A DNA stretch of 64,000 nt from CAZQGO01 sp964593065 (lineage in GTDB: Bacteria; Oederibacteriota; JAAXVQ01): positions 1 through 64,000 of the forward strand of contig CAZQGO010000017.1 of assembly GCA_964593065.1 (NCBI GenBank). The letters are read 5' to 3'. The position numbers were made by a program, and so were the translations under genes. This document shows, piece after piece, positions 41,403 through 50,415 of the stretch; the stretch's first letter is position 1, and each line of letters begins with the position of its first letter. The notes under the pieces were generated by a model. It made no database searches, was not told where the DNA came from, and worked only from the letters and a program-made list of their open reading frames with translations.

Positions 41403-43657
41403 CGCTGCGGGGCCGCTGGGGCGCCATGTTGGCCGTGCTGCTGGTCATGGCAGCGACGGTTGCGCTTTTTTATTATTTCCACCAACTCCGCAAGGATTCC
41501 CTTGTGACGCTGCAAAACAAGCTACAGTCCATGGAAAAGCAGTATCTGGAGGAAGAGAAAGGAAAGCAAGCGGGGGGCACCGCCGAAAAAGTGGCGGTCC
41601 GCTTCAATCAGTGGGTTGACGATTTACAGCGCCAGGCCGAAGCCCTCGCCGCGCAACCGGCACTGCGCCGGCCCGCCCTCAACGCCGTGCAGCGCAAGAG
41701 TAAAATCGCCGCTCTCAAAAAGTACATCCGCAACGTTCCGGCCTGGAACGGTTATGCCTTGACCGACGCCGCCGGCAATGTTATGGCCCGTTCCGAGAAC
41801 TTTTCTCCAAGAGTTCAAAAAAATAGCCCGGCCTTCCAGGCGGCCGCCACACGCGGTCAAGCCAGCATCCAGCTGGCACCCGGAACGGGCAAGAATCCCG
41901 ATCTGATCCTGACCGTGCCCGTGGTCGGAGAGAATGACGCCTTCCTCGGGGTACTGCAAACCCGAGCCACACTTGCCGCCGCCGCCCAGGAAAAAATCCT
42001 GCTGCAGACGGGCGTCACGAGCATCCTGGGGGAAAACAACGGGCGCTTCCTGACCCCCACGCCGATAAAGGATTTCACCAATTCCATGGGCGTCTTGGCG
42101 GACAAGAGTCCGGGGGACATGGAAAAATTCCTCTCCAACGCGAAACCTTATTTTAGAACCGCATGGTCGGGAACGACCTTTGTGGTTGGCCTGGCGGCCA
42201 CGCGGGTTCAGGGAATATGGGTATATACCCCGCTGGAGCTGTCCGGTTTGGAAAAACTAGTTGAGACGACGGGCACTTCGGAAACATTCTGGGATCCGGT
42301 CATCGTGGGCGGGCTGGTCGTAATTCTGCTGGCCGGTCTCCTCCTGGCCCTGCTGCTGGGAGGAGGATCGAATGTCCCGCTGCGCAAACTGACCCGGGAA
42401 TTGCAGGAAACTTTGCAGAACGAAGGCCCGGAATTGCCGGCTTTGACCATTTCCTTTGGCGGCGGATGGCGGAAATTAACCGAAACGGTTAATCTTCTCA
42501 TTGACCGCATGAACCAGGCGCCCCCGGCAGCCGGGAACGTTCCTCGGGCGGGGACGGAAGCGCTCAAGCGCCTGGACGGCGAGATTGTGGAATTGCATCA
42601 GGAACGGGAGCATCTGCAGGCGGAAAACCAGGAGCTTCGCTCCCAGCTGGACGCCGCGAACAAGCAAAATGCGTCCTTGAGGGAAAATACCCAAGGCGCG
42701 GTCCCGGCGGAACCGGCGGCCGGGATGAATGCGGAAAACCTGGCCGAGGCCAGCCGCATTCGCATTGAAGCCATCGGAAACATGTCCGAGGATTTAAAGG
42801 CGACCCTGACGGTCATTAAAAATTATATCTCCTCCATTCTCTCCTCCGAGGAGGGAAAAATATCCGACGCCCAGCAGGAATTTTTAGGCGTGGTGATCAA
42901 TAAAAGTGCCCGCTTGGAACGGCAAATTAACGACCTGCTGGATCTTTCCCACTTGGAATCCGAAACGGCGCACATGTTTTTCAACCCGACGGATTTGACG
43001 GCCATGCTTCAGGACGTGATTTTAAACGCACAGCCCCAGGCCGACACCAAGCAAATCCGCCTCAATCTGGAGACCCCCGTGAATCTTCCGCAAATTCCAG
43101 CCAACGGGGACCGGCTGGGCCAAGTATTCGTCAACCTGGTTCAGCACGCCATCCGAAACACGCCGGTTGGGGGAGAAATCAGAATCACGCTCTCGCAAAC
43201 ACCGGAAAGGGTCGTGATCAAGCTCCTGGACAGCGGAGCCTCCTTGACGGAAGACCAGACGCACGACTTCTTTCAACGTTTTTTCAGCGCCGAAGAATCC
43301 ACGCCCGGATTAAGCGGCAGCGGGTTGAAATTCGTCATTATCAAAAGCATTATTGACGCCCACCATGGCAGTATTGAAATCTCCGGTCTGCCCGGCCAAG
43401 GCAATGAAATAGCGATTCAACTCCCCAAAGCCGAGGTTTCAGCGCGCGACCGGGGTCAGAGCGAGGAACGCGGGAGCGAGACGGAGAGCGAAGAACACGA
43501 AAAAGCCGAAGCCTCGGAATTCGACCTTTCCACGTTTATGCACGGTCACGGGGAAGAGGAAACCGCGTCTCCGGAAGAGCCGCGCGTGGCCGGCGGGGAA
43601 GACCTGGATTTATTATTGCGGGACATCGACAAAATCGACGAAAATCTCGAGACCTGA
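41399..43657 (+). CDS. Degenerate membrane histidine-kinase-like protein coupled to gyrA
   Basis: 752 aa. TM1 ~9-27, extracytoplasmic sensor ~28-295, TM2 ~301-321, HAMP-like and coiled coil (~325-440), then a HisKA-like helix and HATPase fold. The phospho-acceptor position reads MSEDLKATLTV, with E464 where histidine belongs. The N box is NLVQHAIRNT, His in place of the Mg-binding Asn, and G1 is DSGASL without its second Gly. The G2-like GSGLKFVIIKSIIDAHHG is kept. So it is probably a pseudokinase. The last ~75 residues are an acidic Glu/Asp tail. Its ATG overlaps the gyrA stop (ATGA), implying translational coupling. Confidence 0.85.
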   Translation: MTLRGRWGAMLAVLLVMAATVALFYYFHQLRKDSLVTLQNKLQSMEKQYLEEEKGKQAGGTAEKVAVRFNQWVDDLQRQAEALAAQPALRRPALNAVQRKSKIAALKKYIRNVPAWNGYALTDAAGNVMARSENFSPRVQKNSPAFQAAATRGQASIQLAPGTGKNPDLILTVPVVGENDAFLGVLQTRATLAAAAQEKILLQTGVTSILGENNGRFLTPTPIKDFTNSMGVLADKSPGDMEKFLSNAKPYFRTAWSGTTFVVGLAATRVQGIWVYTPLELSGLEKLVETTGTSETFWDPVIVGGLVVILLAGLLLALLLGGGSNVPLRKLTRELQETLQNEGPELPALTISFGGGWRKLTETVNLLIDRMNQAPPAAGNVPRAGTEALKRLDGEIVELHQEREHLQAENQELRSQLDAANKQNASLRENTQGAVPAEPAAGMNAENLAEASRIRIEAIGNMSEDLKATLTVIKNYISSILSSEEGKISDAQQEFLGVVINKSARLERQINDLLDLSHLESETAHMFFNPTDLTAMLQDVILNAQPQADTKQIRLNLETPVNLPQIPANGDRLGQVFVNLVQHAIRNTPVGGEIRITLSQTPERVVIKLLDSGASLTEDQTHDFFQRFFSAEESTPGLSGSGLKFVIIKSIIDAHHGSIEISGLPGQGNEIAIQLPKAEVSARDRGQSEERGSETESEEHEKAEASEFDLSTFMHGHGEEETASPEEPRVAGGEDLDLLLRDIDKIDENLET

Positions 43658-43664
43658 AAGTACT

Positions 43665-43696
43665 CCGCGGCTCCAAAACCGCGGTTAATTTTTTCC
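43665..43696 (+). terminator. Rho-independent terminator after the gyrA operon
   Basis: CCGCGG, loop CTCCAAAA, CCGCGG, then TTAATTTTTT. It lies 7 nt after the kinase-like gene and runs into the 3' end of the convergent CapA gene. Confidence 0.6.
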
Positions 43697-44818
43697 GTCC
43701 GAAGTTTCCTGGGGCGGAAAAATTTCCGCCCCCCCGTTCACGTCCGGCACGATCCGGGTTCGCCATTTTTGGGATAATTCACCTAATTTTTGGAATACCG
43801 CGGCGGCGGCCGTACCCGTCACGGGCCGGGGAACGAATTCCGTTGCGAGATTGTCAACGGATAGCGGAATGATCCAGGCGCCCGCCAACTGCCCGTCTGG
43901 GTGGGCGCGAATTTTAATCAACGCGCTTTCTGTTGCTTTCCGGCTGCGTCCTCCCCCAAAAGCCAGATTCCCGAGGGAATATGCAATCAAACCGTGCCGG
44001 TACCATTCGAGGCCCTGCAGAACATGAGGATGCGAACCGAGAACCAGTCTGGCTCCCGCGTCGATGGCGGTATGCGCCAAATTTTCCTGGTAAACCCGAG
44101 GCCGCTCCAGCAGCTCGCCGCCCCAATGGAAACATACAATCACCAGGTCGGCCCAGGCCGCGGCGGAATTGACGTCGGCGGCGACAAAGGCGTCCTCGCC
44201 CGGTGCGGTCCCGGCGCGTTCCCGGGTGGCCCAAAATTCCGCAGGATAGGTTTTGGAATAGGACAAGACCGCGACTCGGGTTGCCGGAGGGATAAACAGG
44301 ACGGCGGGACGGCGACTGGCCGCCAGGTTTTCACCGGCGCCCGCGAAAGCGACTCCGGCTTCTTCCAGGGCCGCAAGCGTATCGCGTAAAGCCTCGGCCC
44401 CGTAATCCAGGATGTGGTTGTTCGCCAAGGAAACGACAGTAATGCCCGAGTTGCGCAAAGCAGCCGCCGCCGCAGGGCAGGCCCGAAAAGTGAACTTTTT
44501 TCCGCGAAAGGGACGGCCCCGCAGGGAAAGCGGGCATTCCAAATTCACCAAACCCAAGTCCACTCCCCAAAATAGCGGCGCAATCGCCTGATAAGGATAT
44601 TCCTGACCGAAGCGCGAAAGGTAGGGATTTAACCAGGCGCCCGGCAGGACATCCCCTCCGGCCAAGAGCGTAACGTCCGGCGGCGGCGCGGGGGCGGTTG
44701 CCGCGGCCAGACCCGTCGGCGGTGCCATGCTTGGCCGGAGCAACGGTGCGGCGCAGCCAGCGGCCAGGAAAAGGCCGAGGCCAGCCAAGGGAAGAAAAAA
44801 ACGCGCGCGAGATTTCAT
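43685..44818 (-). CDS. CapA-family (poly-gamma-glutamate synthesis-type) lipoprotein
   Basis: 377 aa. Lipoprotein signal with LFLAAGC lipobox (Cys ~21). Metallophosphoesterase-like CapA fold: LLAGGDVLPG, LGLVNLECPLS, VSLANNHILDYG, FHWGGE, LGSHPHVLQG and GLIAYSLGN. Members take part in capsule polyglutamate synthesis, but many homologues have unknown substrates and no capB/capC is nearby. ATG 44818 has GGAGG 8 nt upstream, and a TTTACC-N17-TACAAT promoter (44843-44871) precedes it. Confidence 0.9.
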   Translation of the reverse strand: MKSRARFFLPLAGLGLFLAAGCAAPLLRPSMAPPTGLAAATAPAPPPDVTLLAGGDVLPGAWLNPYLSRFGQEYPYQAIAPLFWGVDLGLVNLECPLSLRGRPFRGKKFTFRACPAAAAALRNSGITVVSLANNHILDYGAEALRDTLAALEEAGVAFAGAGENLAASRRPAVLFIPPATRVAVLSYSKTYPAEFWATRERAGTAPGEDAFVAADVNSAAAWADLVIVCFHWGGELLERPRVYQENLAHTAIDAGARLVLGSHPHVLQGLEWYRHGLIAYSLGNLAFGGGRSRKATESALIKIRAHPDGQLAGAWIIPLSVDNLATEFVPRPVTGTAAAAVFQKLGELSQKWRTRIVPDVNGGAEIFPPQETSDGKN

Positions 44819-44842
44819 GCGGACAGCCTCCGAGTCACCCGC

Positions 44843-44871
44843 ATTGTAGCCCAAGGGCGGGCGCGGGTAAA
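44843..44871 (-). promoter_or_regulatory. Promoter of the CapA-family gene
   Basis: On the minus strand, TTTACC (44866-44871), 17-nt spacer, TACAAT (44843-44848), 25 nt before the start. Confidence 0.55.
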
Positions 44872-44918
44872 GTCCGGAATCCCGGAACCGGACGCGTACG
44901 ATGAATCGCGATGGGCGA

Positions 44919-44947
44919 TTGACGCCTCCGGGGCGCAATGGTAAACT
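44919..44947 (+). promoter_or_regulatory. Promoter of the PorV-TPR locus
   Basis: TTGACG (44919-44924), 17-nt spacer, TAAACT (44942-44947), about 107 nt before the first gene; back-to-back with the CapA promoter. Confidence 0.55.
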
Positions 44948-45053
44948 GAAGGCGGGTCGGGGCGGATTCGGCTTGTCGCGACCCATTCGGAACGCCAGAT
45001 CATCACGGCATGCAGCCGGCATTCGCAGGGAGTACACATCGGGGAGGGAGAGC

Positions 45054-47138
45054 ATGACCAGGTTTTGGGTGCGGCTGGCCGCGCTGGCCGTGTTGTCGGC
45101 CGGGCCTGCCATTCCCTCCGTATTCGCGCTTTCCACCAACACGTCCGCGGCGTTTTTATCCGTCTCCGCCGGCAGTCGGCCGGCAGCGCTGGCCGGGGCC
45201 TATTCCGCGGTCGCGGATGATGTCTTTGCCTTGCAATATAATCCCGCCGGCTTGCACGCCTTGACCGCGCCCGCCGTGGCCTTTCAGCATAACGAGTGGG
45301 GCTTGGATATGCGTCAGGAATTCATTTGCGCCGCCATCCCGCTCAGCCAAGGTGTGCTGGGCCTGGGAGTTACGTACATGAACTACGGCACGGTGGAACG
45401 GCGCGACGATCTGGGGAATCCGACCGGGAACGACATGTCGCCGAGCGATTTTGCCCTGAGCGGCGGGTATAGCCTGGCGGGCTTGGGTCCGGATGTTTAC
45501 GCCGGGGCGGCACTGAACATTTTTAACGAAAGCCTTGCCGACACCAGCGCTTTCGGCCTGGCGCTGACGGTGGGCGGACAATACCTTTGGCGCCCGACCG
45601 GACTGAAAATCGGCGCCGTCCTCCGGAACGTGGGGACGCCTCTGTCGGGGTACAGCCTGCCGTCTTTGTTTTCGGCCGGCGCCGCGTACGCGCTTTGGCA
45701 AAATACGATTCTGGTTTCACTCGACGGGGAGGTCCCGCTGGCTTCGGGTGTTTTTCAGCTGGCGATGGGCGCGGAAGTCAAACTGGCCAAGATCCTCGCC
45801 ATTCGCGCGGGCTATCGCGCGGCGCCGGCCGAAGGGGCCGACGGACTACAGGGTTTTTCGGCCGGCCTGGGACTTGCCTTCGCTCATTGGGGCATTGATT
45901 ACGCCTATCAGCCGCTGGGAAGCATGGCGGAAGCCCATCGTATCACCCTGCAGTATCTTTTCGGTCCGGAATCGCCGCGGGCCGGTCCTGCGCCCGGATC
46001 CGGGAAAGCGGCCAAGCCCGCGGGACAAAGCGCAAAGGCGATCCTGTTGCCGACCCCCACGCCGGAAACCGGACTGCGGCCCGAAAAAGAACAATTGCTG
46101 CAGCCATCCCAGCCGACCTTGAGCACGCGTCAAATACAAGTTTCCCCCGAGGATCGCAAAAGGGCCATCCGGTACTTCCTGCGCGGCCGCGACCTGCATC
46201 AAGAACACAAGTATGACCTGGCCATCGACCAGTATAAGAAAGCGCTGGAGATCTATCCCGCCTTTAAACGGGCACGGCGTGCGCTGGCCTGGGCCAAGCG
46301 CGACCGCGCCCGGAGGCAACTCAGCGGCGGCCCGCAACCGCGCTCGCCCCGGGACGCCGTGGCGGAAGCAAGGACGTACTACACACAAGGGCAGGAACTG
46401 GAGCGCCAAAACAAGCTGTTGGATGCGGCCTTGGCATACAAAACCGCCCTGGAGTTGATGCCCGGATACGCCGAAGCCCGCAAGGCCTTGCAACGGGTGC
46501 AAACCCAGGCCAGGGAAAACCGGAAAAAAGTGATTACCCGGCCCTCGGCTGAACCCATGACCCCTCCGGCGCCCCGAACCGCGGCCAAGGAAGAAGTCCT
46601 GTCGTCCCTGCAGGTGAAGCGTCCGAAAAAAGCCGCGGCCCCGGAAGCGGAAGATTCCATGGACCGCGCCATTCAGAAACACCTCATCAACGGCACCCAG
46701 GCCTATGAGCAGGGGGACTACGCCGAGGCGATCCGCGAGTTCGAATTGATTTTGGAATTCGACCCGGAGCATCGTCAGGCGAAGTTCAAAGCCGAGCAGG
46801 CGCGGAAAAAAATGGCCGAGGAAGTGCACGCGGCCAAAAAGCGCGCCGAAGAAGCCAAGGCTCAGGGCGATAATTTGCGCGAAGTGGACGCCCTGCGCGA
46901 GGCCATCATGTTGAACCCCAAGGACGAAGAGGCCCGCAAGGCCTACCAGGCAGCCAAGGTGAAAAGCGCCGACGACATCGAGGAGATTTATAAAAACGGA
47001 GTTTCGGCCTATGCCCAAGGCCGCTACCGGGACGCCATCCGGATGTGGAACCAAGTGCTGGATCTGGATCCGGACCACAAGAAGGCCAGGGAGTCCATCG
47101 AGCAAGCCACGAAAAAGCAAAACGTGATCAATGAATAA
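45054..47138 (+). CDS. PorV/UPF0164-like beta-barrel fused to TPR repeats
   Basis: 694 aa. Signal peptide (~1-25), then a UPF0164/PorV barrel to ~305 (ADDVFALQYNPAGLHAL, AGYRAAPAEGADGLQGFSAGLG, ending ITLQYLFG). A Pro-rich linker follows, then at least five TPR-like units from ~365 on (IDQYKKALEIYPAFKRARRALAW, LELMPGYAEARKALQRV, FELILEFDPEHRQAKF and two more) with a Lys/Glu-rich helix between. TPRs probably present a periplasmic docking surface (inference). Strong GGGAGGGAG before ATG 45054. Differs from the barrels at 11-14.6 kb in carrying TPRs instead of a lysine tail. Confidence 0.87.
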   Translation: MTRFWVRLAALAVLSAGPAIPSVFALSTNTSAAFLSVSAGSRPAALAGAYSAVADDVFALQYNPAGLHALTAPAVAFQHNEWGLDMRQEFICAAIPLSQGVLGLGVTYMNYGTVERRDDLGNPTGNDMSPSDFALSGGYSLAGLGPDVYAGAALNIFNESLADTSAFGLALTVGGQYLWRPTGLKIGAVLRNVGTPLSGYSLPSLFSAGAAYALWQNTILVSLDGEVPLASGVFQLAMGAEVKLAKILAIRAGYRAAPAEGADGLQGFSAGLGLAFAHWGIDYAYQPLGSMAEAHRITLQYLFGPESPRAGPAPGSGKAAKPAGQSAKAILLPTPTPETGLRPEKEQLLQPSQPTLSTRQIQVSPEDRKRAIRYFLRGRDLHQEHKYDLAIDQYKKALEIYPAFKRARRALAWAKRDRARRQLSGGPQPRSPRDAVAEARTYYTQGQELERQNKLLDAALAYKTALELMPGYAEARKALQRVQTQARENRKKVITRPSAEPMTPPAPRTAAKEEVLSSLQVKRPKKAAAPEAEDSMDRAIQKHLINGTQAYEQGDYAEAIREFELILEFDPEHRQAKFKAEQARKKMAEEVHAAKKRAEEAKAQGDNLREVDALREAIMLNPKDEEARKAYQAAKVKSADDIEEIYKNGVSAYAQGRYRDAIRMWNQVLDLDPDHKKARESIEQATKKQNVINE

Positions 47139-47336
47139 CCTCCAACAGCGGAAGCCGACGCCACACCTTGAGCGCAGGAGCGGATTGTACAACCTAGCGC
47201 CGGCGGAAGAATCCGCGGAACCGGTTCGGGATTCTCTGGAAACACCGCCAGGGAGCGCCGTGCCCACAAGCGAAGAGCCGGGGGAAGCGTGTTCCCGCCG
47301 CGGGGGCGCGGATGCAGGTCCCGGGAGGAACCGGAA

Positions 47337-48821
47337 ATGAAAAAGGGACGCGCACGGTCCAAGGCTTGGCCCTGGGCGGCCGCCTGCCTCTTCCTCTGCG
47401 GCGCCTGGCTGCCGTCCGCTGCAGCGGAAGCCGGCTGGGTGCAGCTGGGTAGCGGCAGCCTTAATTTTAATTCCCTGCAAGACGCGCAGACGCCGTCCAT
47501 CACCCTGTATAACAACCAGCCTTGCGTAATTTGGTCCGAGAATAATACGGCCACCGCGCATCTGGATCTCTGGGCCAAGCGTTGGGACGGCAACGCTTGG
47601 ATTCTCATGGGACATAGCTTCAATGTGGATCCCAACCAGCATGCGCGTTATCCCGTCGCGGCGGGCGGCAACGGCCTCCTATACGTGGTCTGGCAGGAAG
47701 ATGTCGCCGTTTCGCAAAGCCGGGTCTATATTGCCCAATGGAACTCCACCGCCTGGATTCCGGGCGGATACCTGAATAACAATCCCGGCAATAACGCCGA
47801 AAGGCCCAGCATGGCGCTAAGCGGCACGGTCATTTACACCGCTTTTTCCGAAGACGACCCGACGGACGTTCTCTACAGCAAGTTCTACAACGGCTCCTGG
47901 CAGTTCCTGGATGGAAAAATCAACACCACCAGCGCCGGCTATTTTCCAACCGTTGCCGTTACCGGCGCCACTCCCTACGTGAATTTCATCGAAGCCGGGG
48001 ATATCGCAATCAAGCGGTACAACGGGAGCCACTGGGAACGGGTGGGCGGAGGCTTGAAAATCACCCCCGGCGCCGTTTCCGTGGGCCGCGGCGGCATTGC
48101 CCTGCAGGGCGGAATCCCGTTTGTATCTTGGTTTGAATTTACGCCGGTTTCGCAGGTATATGTGAAATACTTCAGCGGCGGAAATTGGACTTCACTGGGA
48201 GGCAGCCTGAACCGGGAGATTGCGGTAGATGCCTATAATCCAAGAATCGCCATTGCCAACAATCAGCCGTGTGTTGCGTGGTTTGAAATGACTTCTCCGG
48301 GAAATCTGGCTTTATTCAGGCGCTACAACGGCTTGAGCTGGGAACCCCCCGAGACCCTGAACCTGGATCCGGGGCGAAATGCCGCAACGCCGGACCTCGC
48401 CGTGTCTGCCGAGGCCATCTACGTGGCCTGGAGCGAGGACAATGGCATTGCGAAACAAGTTTATGTCAAGGTCTGGCAATTTCCCGCCACGCCTACGCCG
48501 ACCCCCACGCCGACCCCCACCCCGTCGCCGTGGTCGTCGGCGCTGGGCGGCCTGGTGGGCCCGGACCAGGCCACGGCATTTCCGATACCCGCCACAGACC
48601 GCGTGACCTTTGTTTTCCGCTCCAGCGAGGGCCGGGGCGAAGGGGTCATCCGCGTGTACAATAGCAATTACCGCCTGGTGGCAAGAATCTCGGCCGCAGC
48701 CCCCAACGGGGAAGGATCAGCAGTTTGGGATGTTTCGGACATTGCCCCCGGCATCTATCTTTATGAGGTCACTGTGGGAAATAAAAAAATCGCTCCCGAA
48801 AAACTGGTGGTCGCCCGATGA
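47337..48821 (+). CDS. Secreted beta-propeller protein with TP linker and type-A-like sorting domain
   Basis: 494 aa. Signal peptide (~1-32). Repeats of the form 'Y..W.ED....VYV..WNSTAW' over ~33-385 suggest a six- or seven-bladed propeller of the sialidase/exo-alpha kind, with no catalytic motif seen. TPTPTPTPTPSP linker at ~388-400. The last ~80 residues (AFPIPATDRVTF..., GVIRVYNSNYRLVARI, WDVSDIAPGIYLYEVTV, EKLVVAR) follow the pattern of the T9SS type A sorting domain (PNP..., VYN..G, W+D+S.L..G+Y, K+vv+r). This differs from the domain on the proteins at 0-13.3 kb. The ATG is 6-9 nt after GGGAGGAA. Overlaps the next gene by 4 nt. Confidence 0.85.
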   Translation: MKKGRARSKAWPWAAACLFLCGAWLPSAAAEAGWVQLGSGSLNFNSLQDAQTPSITLYNNQPCVIWSENNTATAHLDLWAKRWDGNAWILMGHSFNVDPNQHARYPVAAGGNGLLYVVWQEDVAVSQSRVYIAQWNSTAWIPGGYLNNNPGNNAERPSMALSGTVIYTAFSEDDPTDVLYSKFYNGSWQFLDGKINTTSAGYFPTVAVTGATPYVNFIEAGDIAIKRYNGSHWERVGGGLKITPGAVSVGRGGIALQGGIPFVSWFEFTPVSQVYVKYFSGGNWTSLGGSLNREIAVDAYNPRIAIANNQPCVAWFEMTSPGNLALFRRYNGLSWEPPETLNLDPGRNAATPDLAVSAEAIYVAWSEDNGIAKQVYVKVWQFPATPTPTPTPTPTPSPWSSALGGLVGPDQATAFPIPATDRVTFVFRSSEGRGEGVIRVYNSNYRLVARISAAAPNGEGSAVWDVSDIAPGIYLYEVTVGNKKIAPEKLVVAR

Positions 48822-50392
48822 AACGCGCCCGTCGCGTCGTCTTCCTGGCTTTGGGGGCATTGTTGATCGTCATTCCGGCCCGCCCCGAAACAAACGTGAT
48901 CGCCCCCTTTGTCCAAAAAGGCGCGGGGGGGCGGCCCACCGGCATGGGAGACTGCTTTACCGCCGTGGCCGAGGGGCCTTTCGGCCAGCTCTATAATCCG
49001 GCGGGTCTGGGTTTGGAAAGCGCGGCCTGTCTGGGCTTCCAGCACGAATCCGGCGCCATGGGAGTGAAACAAGAAAGCCTGGCCGCGCGTTTTCCCGTCG
49101 GGCCCGGCAGCCTGGGTGCCGTGATCGCATATTGGTTCTACGGCGCGCTGGAAGGCAGGGATGAAAGCGGACAACTTAGCGGGCAATCCCTGAACCTGAA
49201 CGAAGGACGCTACGGCCTGGGATATGGCATGCCGCTCTCCGAGCATTGGCGCCTGGGAGCCAGTCTCGGAATGTACAGCCTGAACCTGGGTACCGTCCAA
49301 CACGGGGGTCCGCTGCTGGACTTGGGCGGCGCCTGGGATCCCGGGGAGGATTTTTCCGTGGCCGCCGTGGTGAAAAGCCTCGGCGCCCCCCAGCAGGGTT
49401 TCGGGCTCCCGACCAGCCTGCGCTGCGCGGGCGCCTATCGCGCCTTCGAACGGCGGCTCCTGATGGATGTGGAATTGGACGTGCCGTTTTCCCGGACCAC
49501 GGCAGACTTCGGCTTGGGCGCCGAATTCCGGCTGTGGGAATGGTTCGACCTGCGCGCGGGTTTTAAAATGCCTTTCGGGGCCGCCGACGCAGCCGTGGAA
49601 TCACTGATCCTGGGCCTGGGATTCAATCTGCAGAGTTTTGGACTAGACTTGGCCTTCGTGGGCCGGGGCGACCTGGGGACCGAGGCCAGCGCCACCCTCG
49701 TCTACGCTTTGGGATCGCCTCGCGCCGAACCGTTCCCGCAACCTAAACTCCAGGCGGCCGTGGCGGACACGGAGGCGTTGCAAGACGCTCTGCGACGCCT
49801 GGAGGAAGCCAAGCGGGAGTCAAGCCGGCGGATCGCCCTGGACACGGACCGGCAGGCGCAATACCATTTCCAGGCGGGTCAGGAATACGAACGGTACGGG
49901 CAGATCATCGACGCCATCATCGAATACAAGGCGGCCCTGCAGGTCAAACCGAACTACAGGGCGGCGCAGAAAGCCCTGGCGTCGGCCAAAGCCAAGGCGC
50001 GCACCGAGGCCGAAGCGGCGGAAGCGCAGGAAGCCAAGACGCGCGCGGAAGACAGCAAGTCTTCGGTCCAGGAACTCATTCGCAAATATTACGAACGCGG
50101 CGAAGCGGCCTATCGAAAAGGGGATTACGCCACGGCAATTAAAAACCTGCAACTGGTGCTGGAACTGACCTCCAAACATAAACAGGCCACCGAATTGCTC
50201 GCCAAGGCCAGAAGCGCCCTCAACCAGGAGGTCGACCGGCTATACAAGGAGGGCGTCGATCTGTACGCCCAAGGCGAATTACGCAACGCCTTGAAATCGT
50301 TCGAGGATTTACTCAAATTGAAACCGGATCACGCCAAAGCCAAAGATGCATTGAAAAGCATCAAGGAAAAATTGCTCCAGACCGGCCAATAG
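48818..50392 (+). CDS. PorV/UPF0164-like beta-barrel fused to TPR repeats (second copy)
   Basis: 524 aa. Signal peptide (~1-23), barrel to ~305 (GAGGRPTGMGDCFTAVAEGPFGQLYNPAGLGL, ending TLVYALG), then Ala/Glu/Lys helices and three or more TPR units (YHFQAGQEYERYGQIIDAIIEYKAAL.., YYERGEAAYRKGDYATAIKNL.., LYKEGVDLYAQGELRNALKSF..). Paralogue of 45054-47138. Coupled to the propeller gene (ATGA) and followed 23 nt later by moxR. Suggests a barrel-cargo-barrel arrangement. Confidence 0.87.
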   Translation: MKRARRVVFLALGALLIVIPARPETNVIAPFVQKGAGGRPTGMGDCFTAVAEGPFGQLYNPAGLGLESAACLGFQHESGAMGVKQESLAARFPVGPGSLGAVIAYWFYGALEGRDESGQLSGQSLNLNEGRYGLGYGMPLSEHWRLGASLGMYSLNLGTVQHGGPLLDLGGAWDPGEDFSVAAVVKSLGAPQQGFGLPTSLRCAGAYRAFERRLLMDVELDVPFSRTTADFGLGAEFRLWEWFDLRAGFKMPFGAADAAVESLILGLGFNLQSFGLDLAFVGRGDLGTEASATLVYALGSPRAEPFPQPKLQAAVADTEALQDALRRLEEAKRESSRRIALDTDRQAQYHFQAGQEYERYGQIIDAIIEYKAALQVKPNYRAAQKALASAKAKARTEAEAAEAQEAKTRAEDSKSSVQELIRKYYERGEAAYRKGDYATAIKNLQLVLELTSKHKQATELLAKARSALNQEVDRLYKEGVDLYAQGELRNALKSFEDLLKLKPDHAKAKDALKSIKEKLLQTGQ

Positions 50393-50415
50393 GCCCGGAC
50401 CCGGCGGAGAAACCC

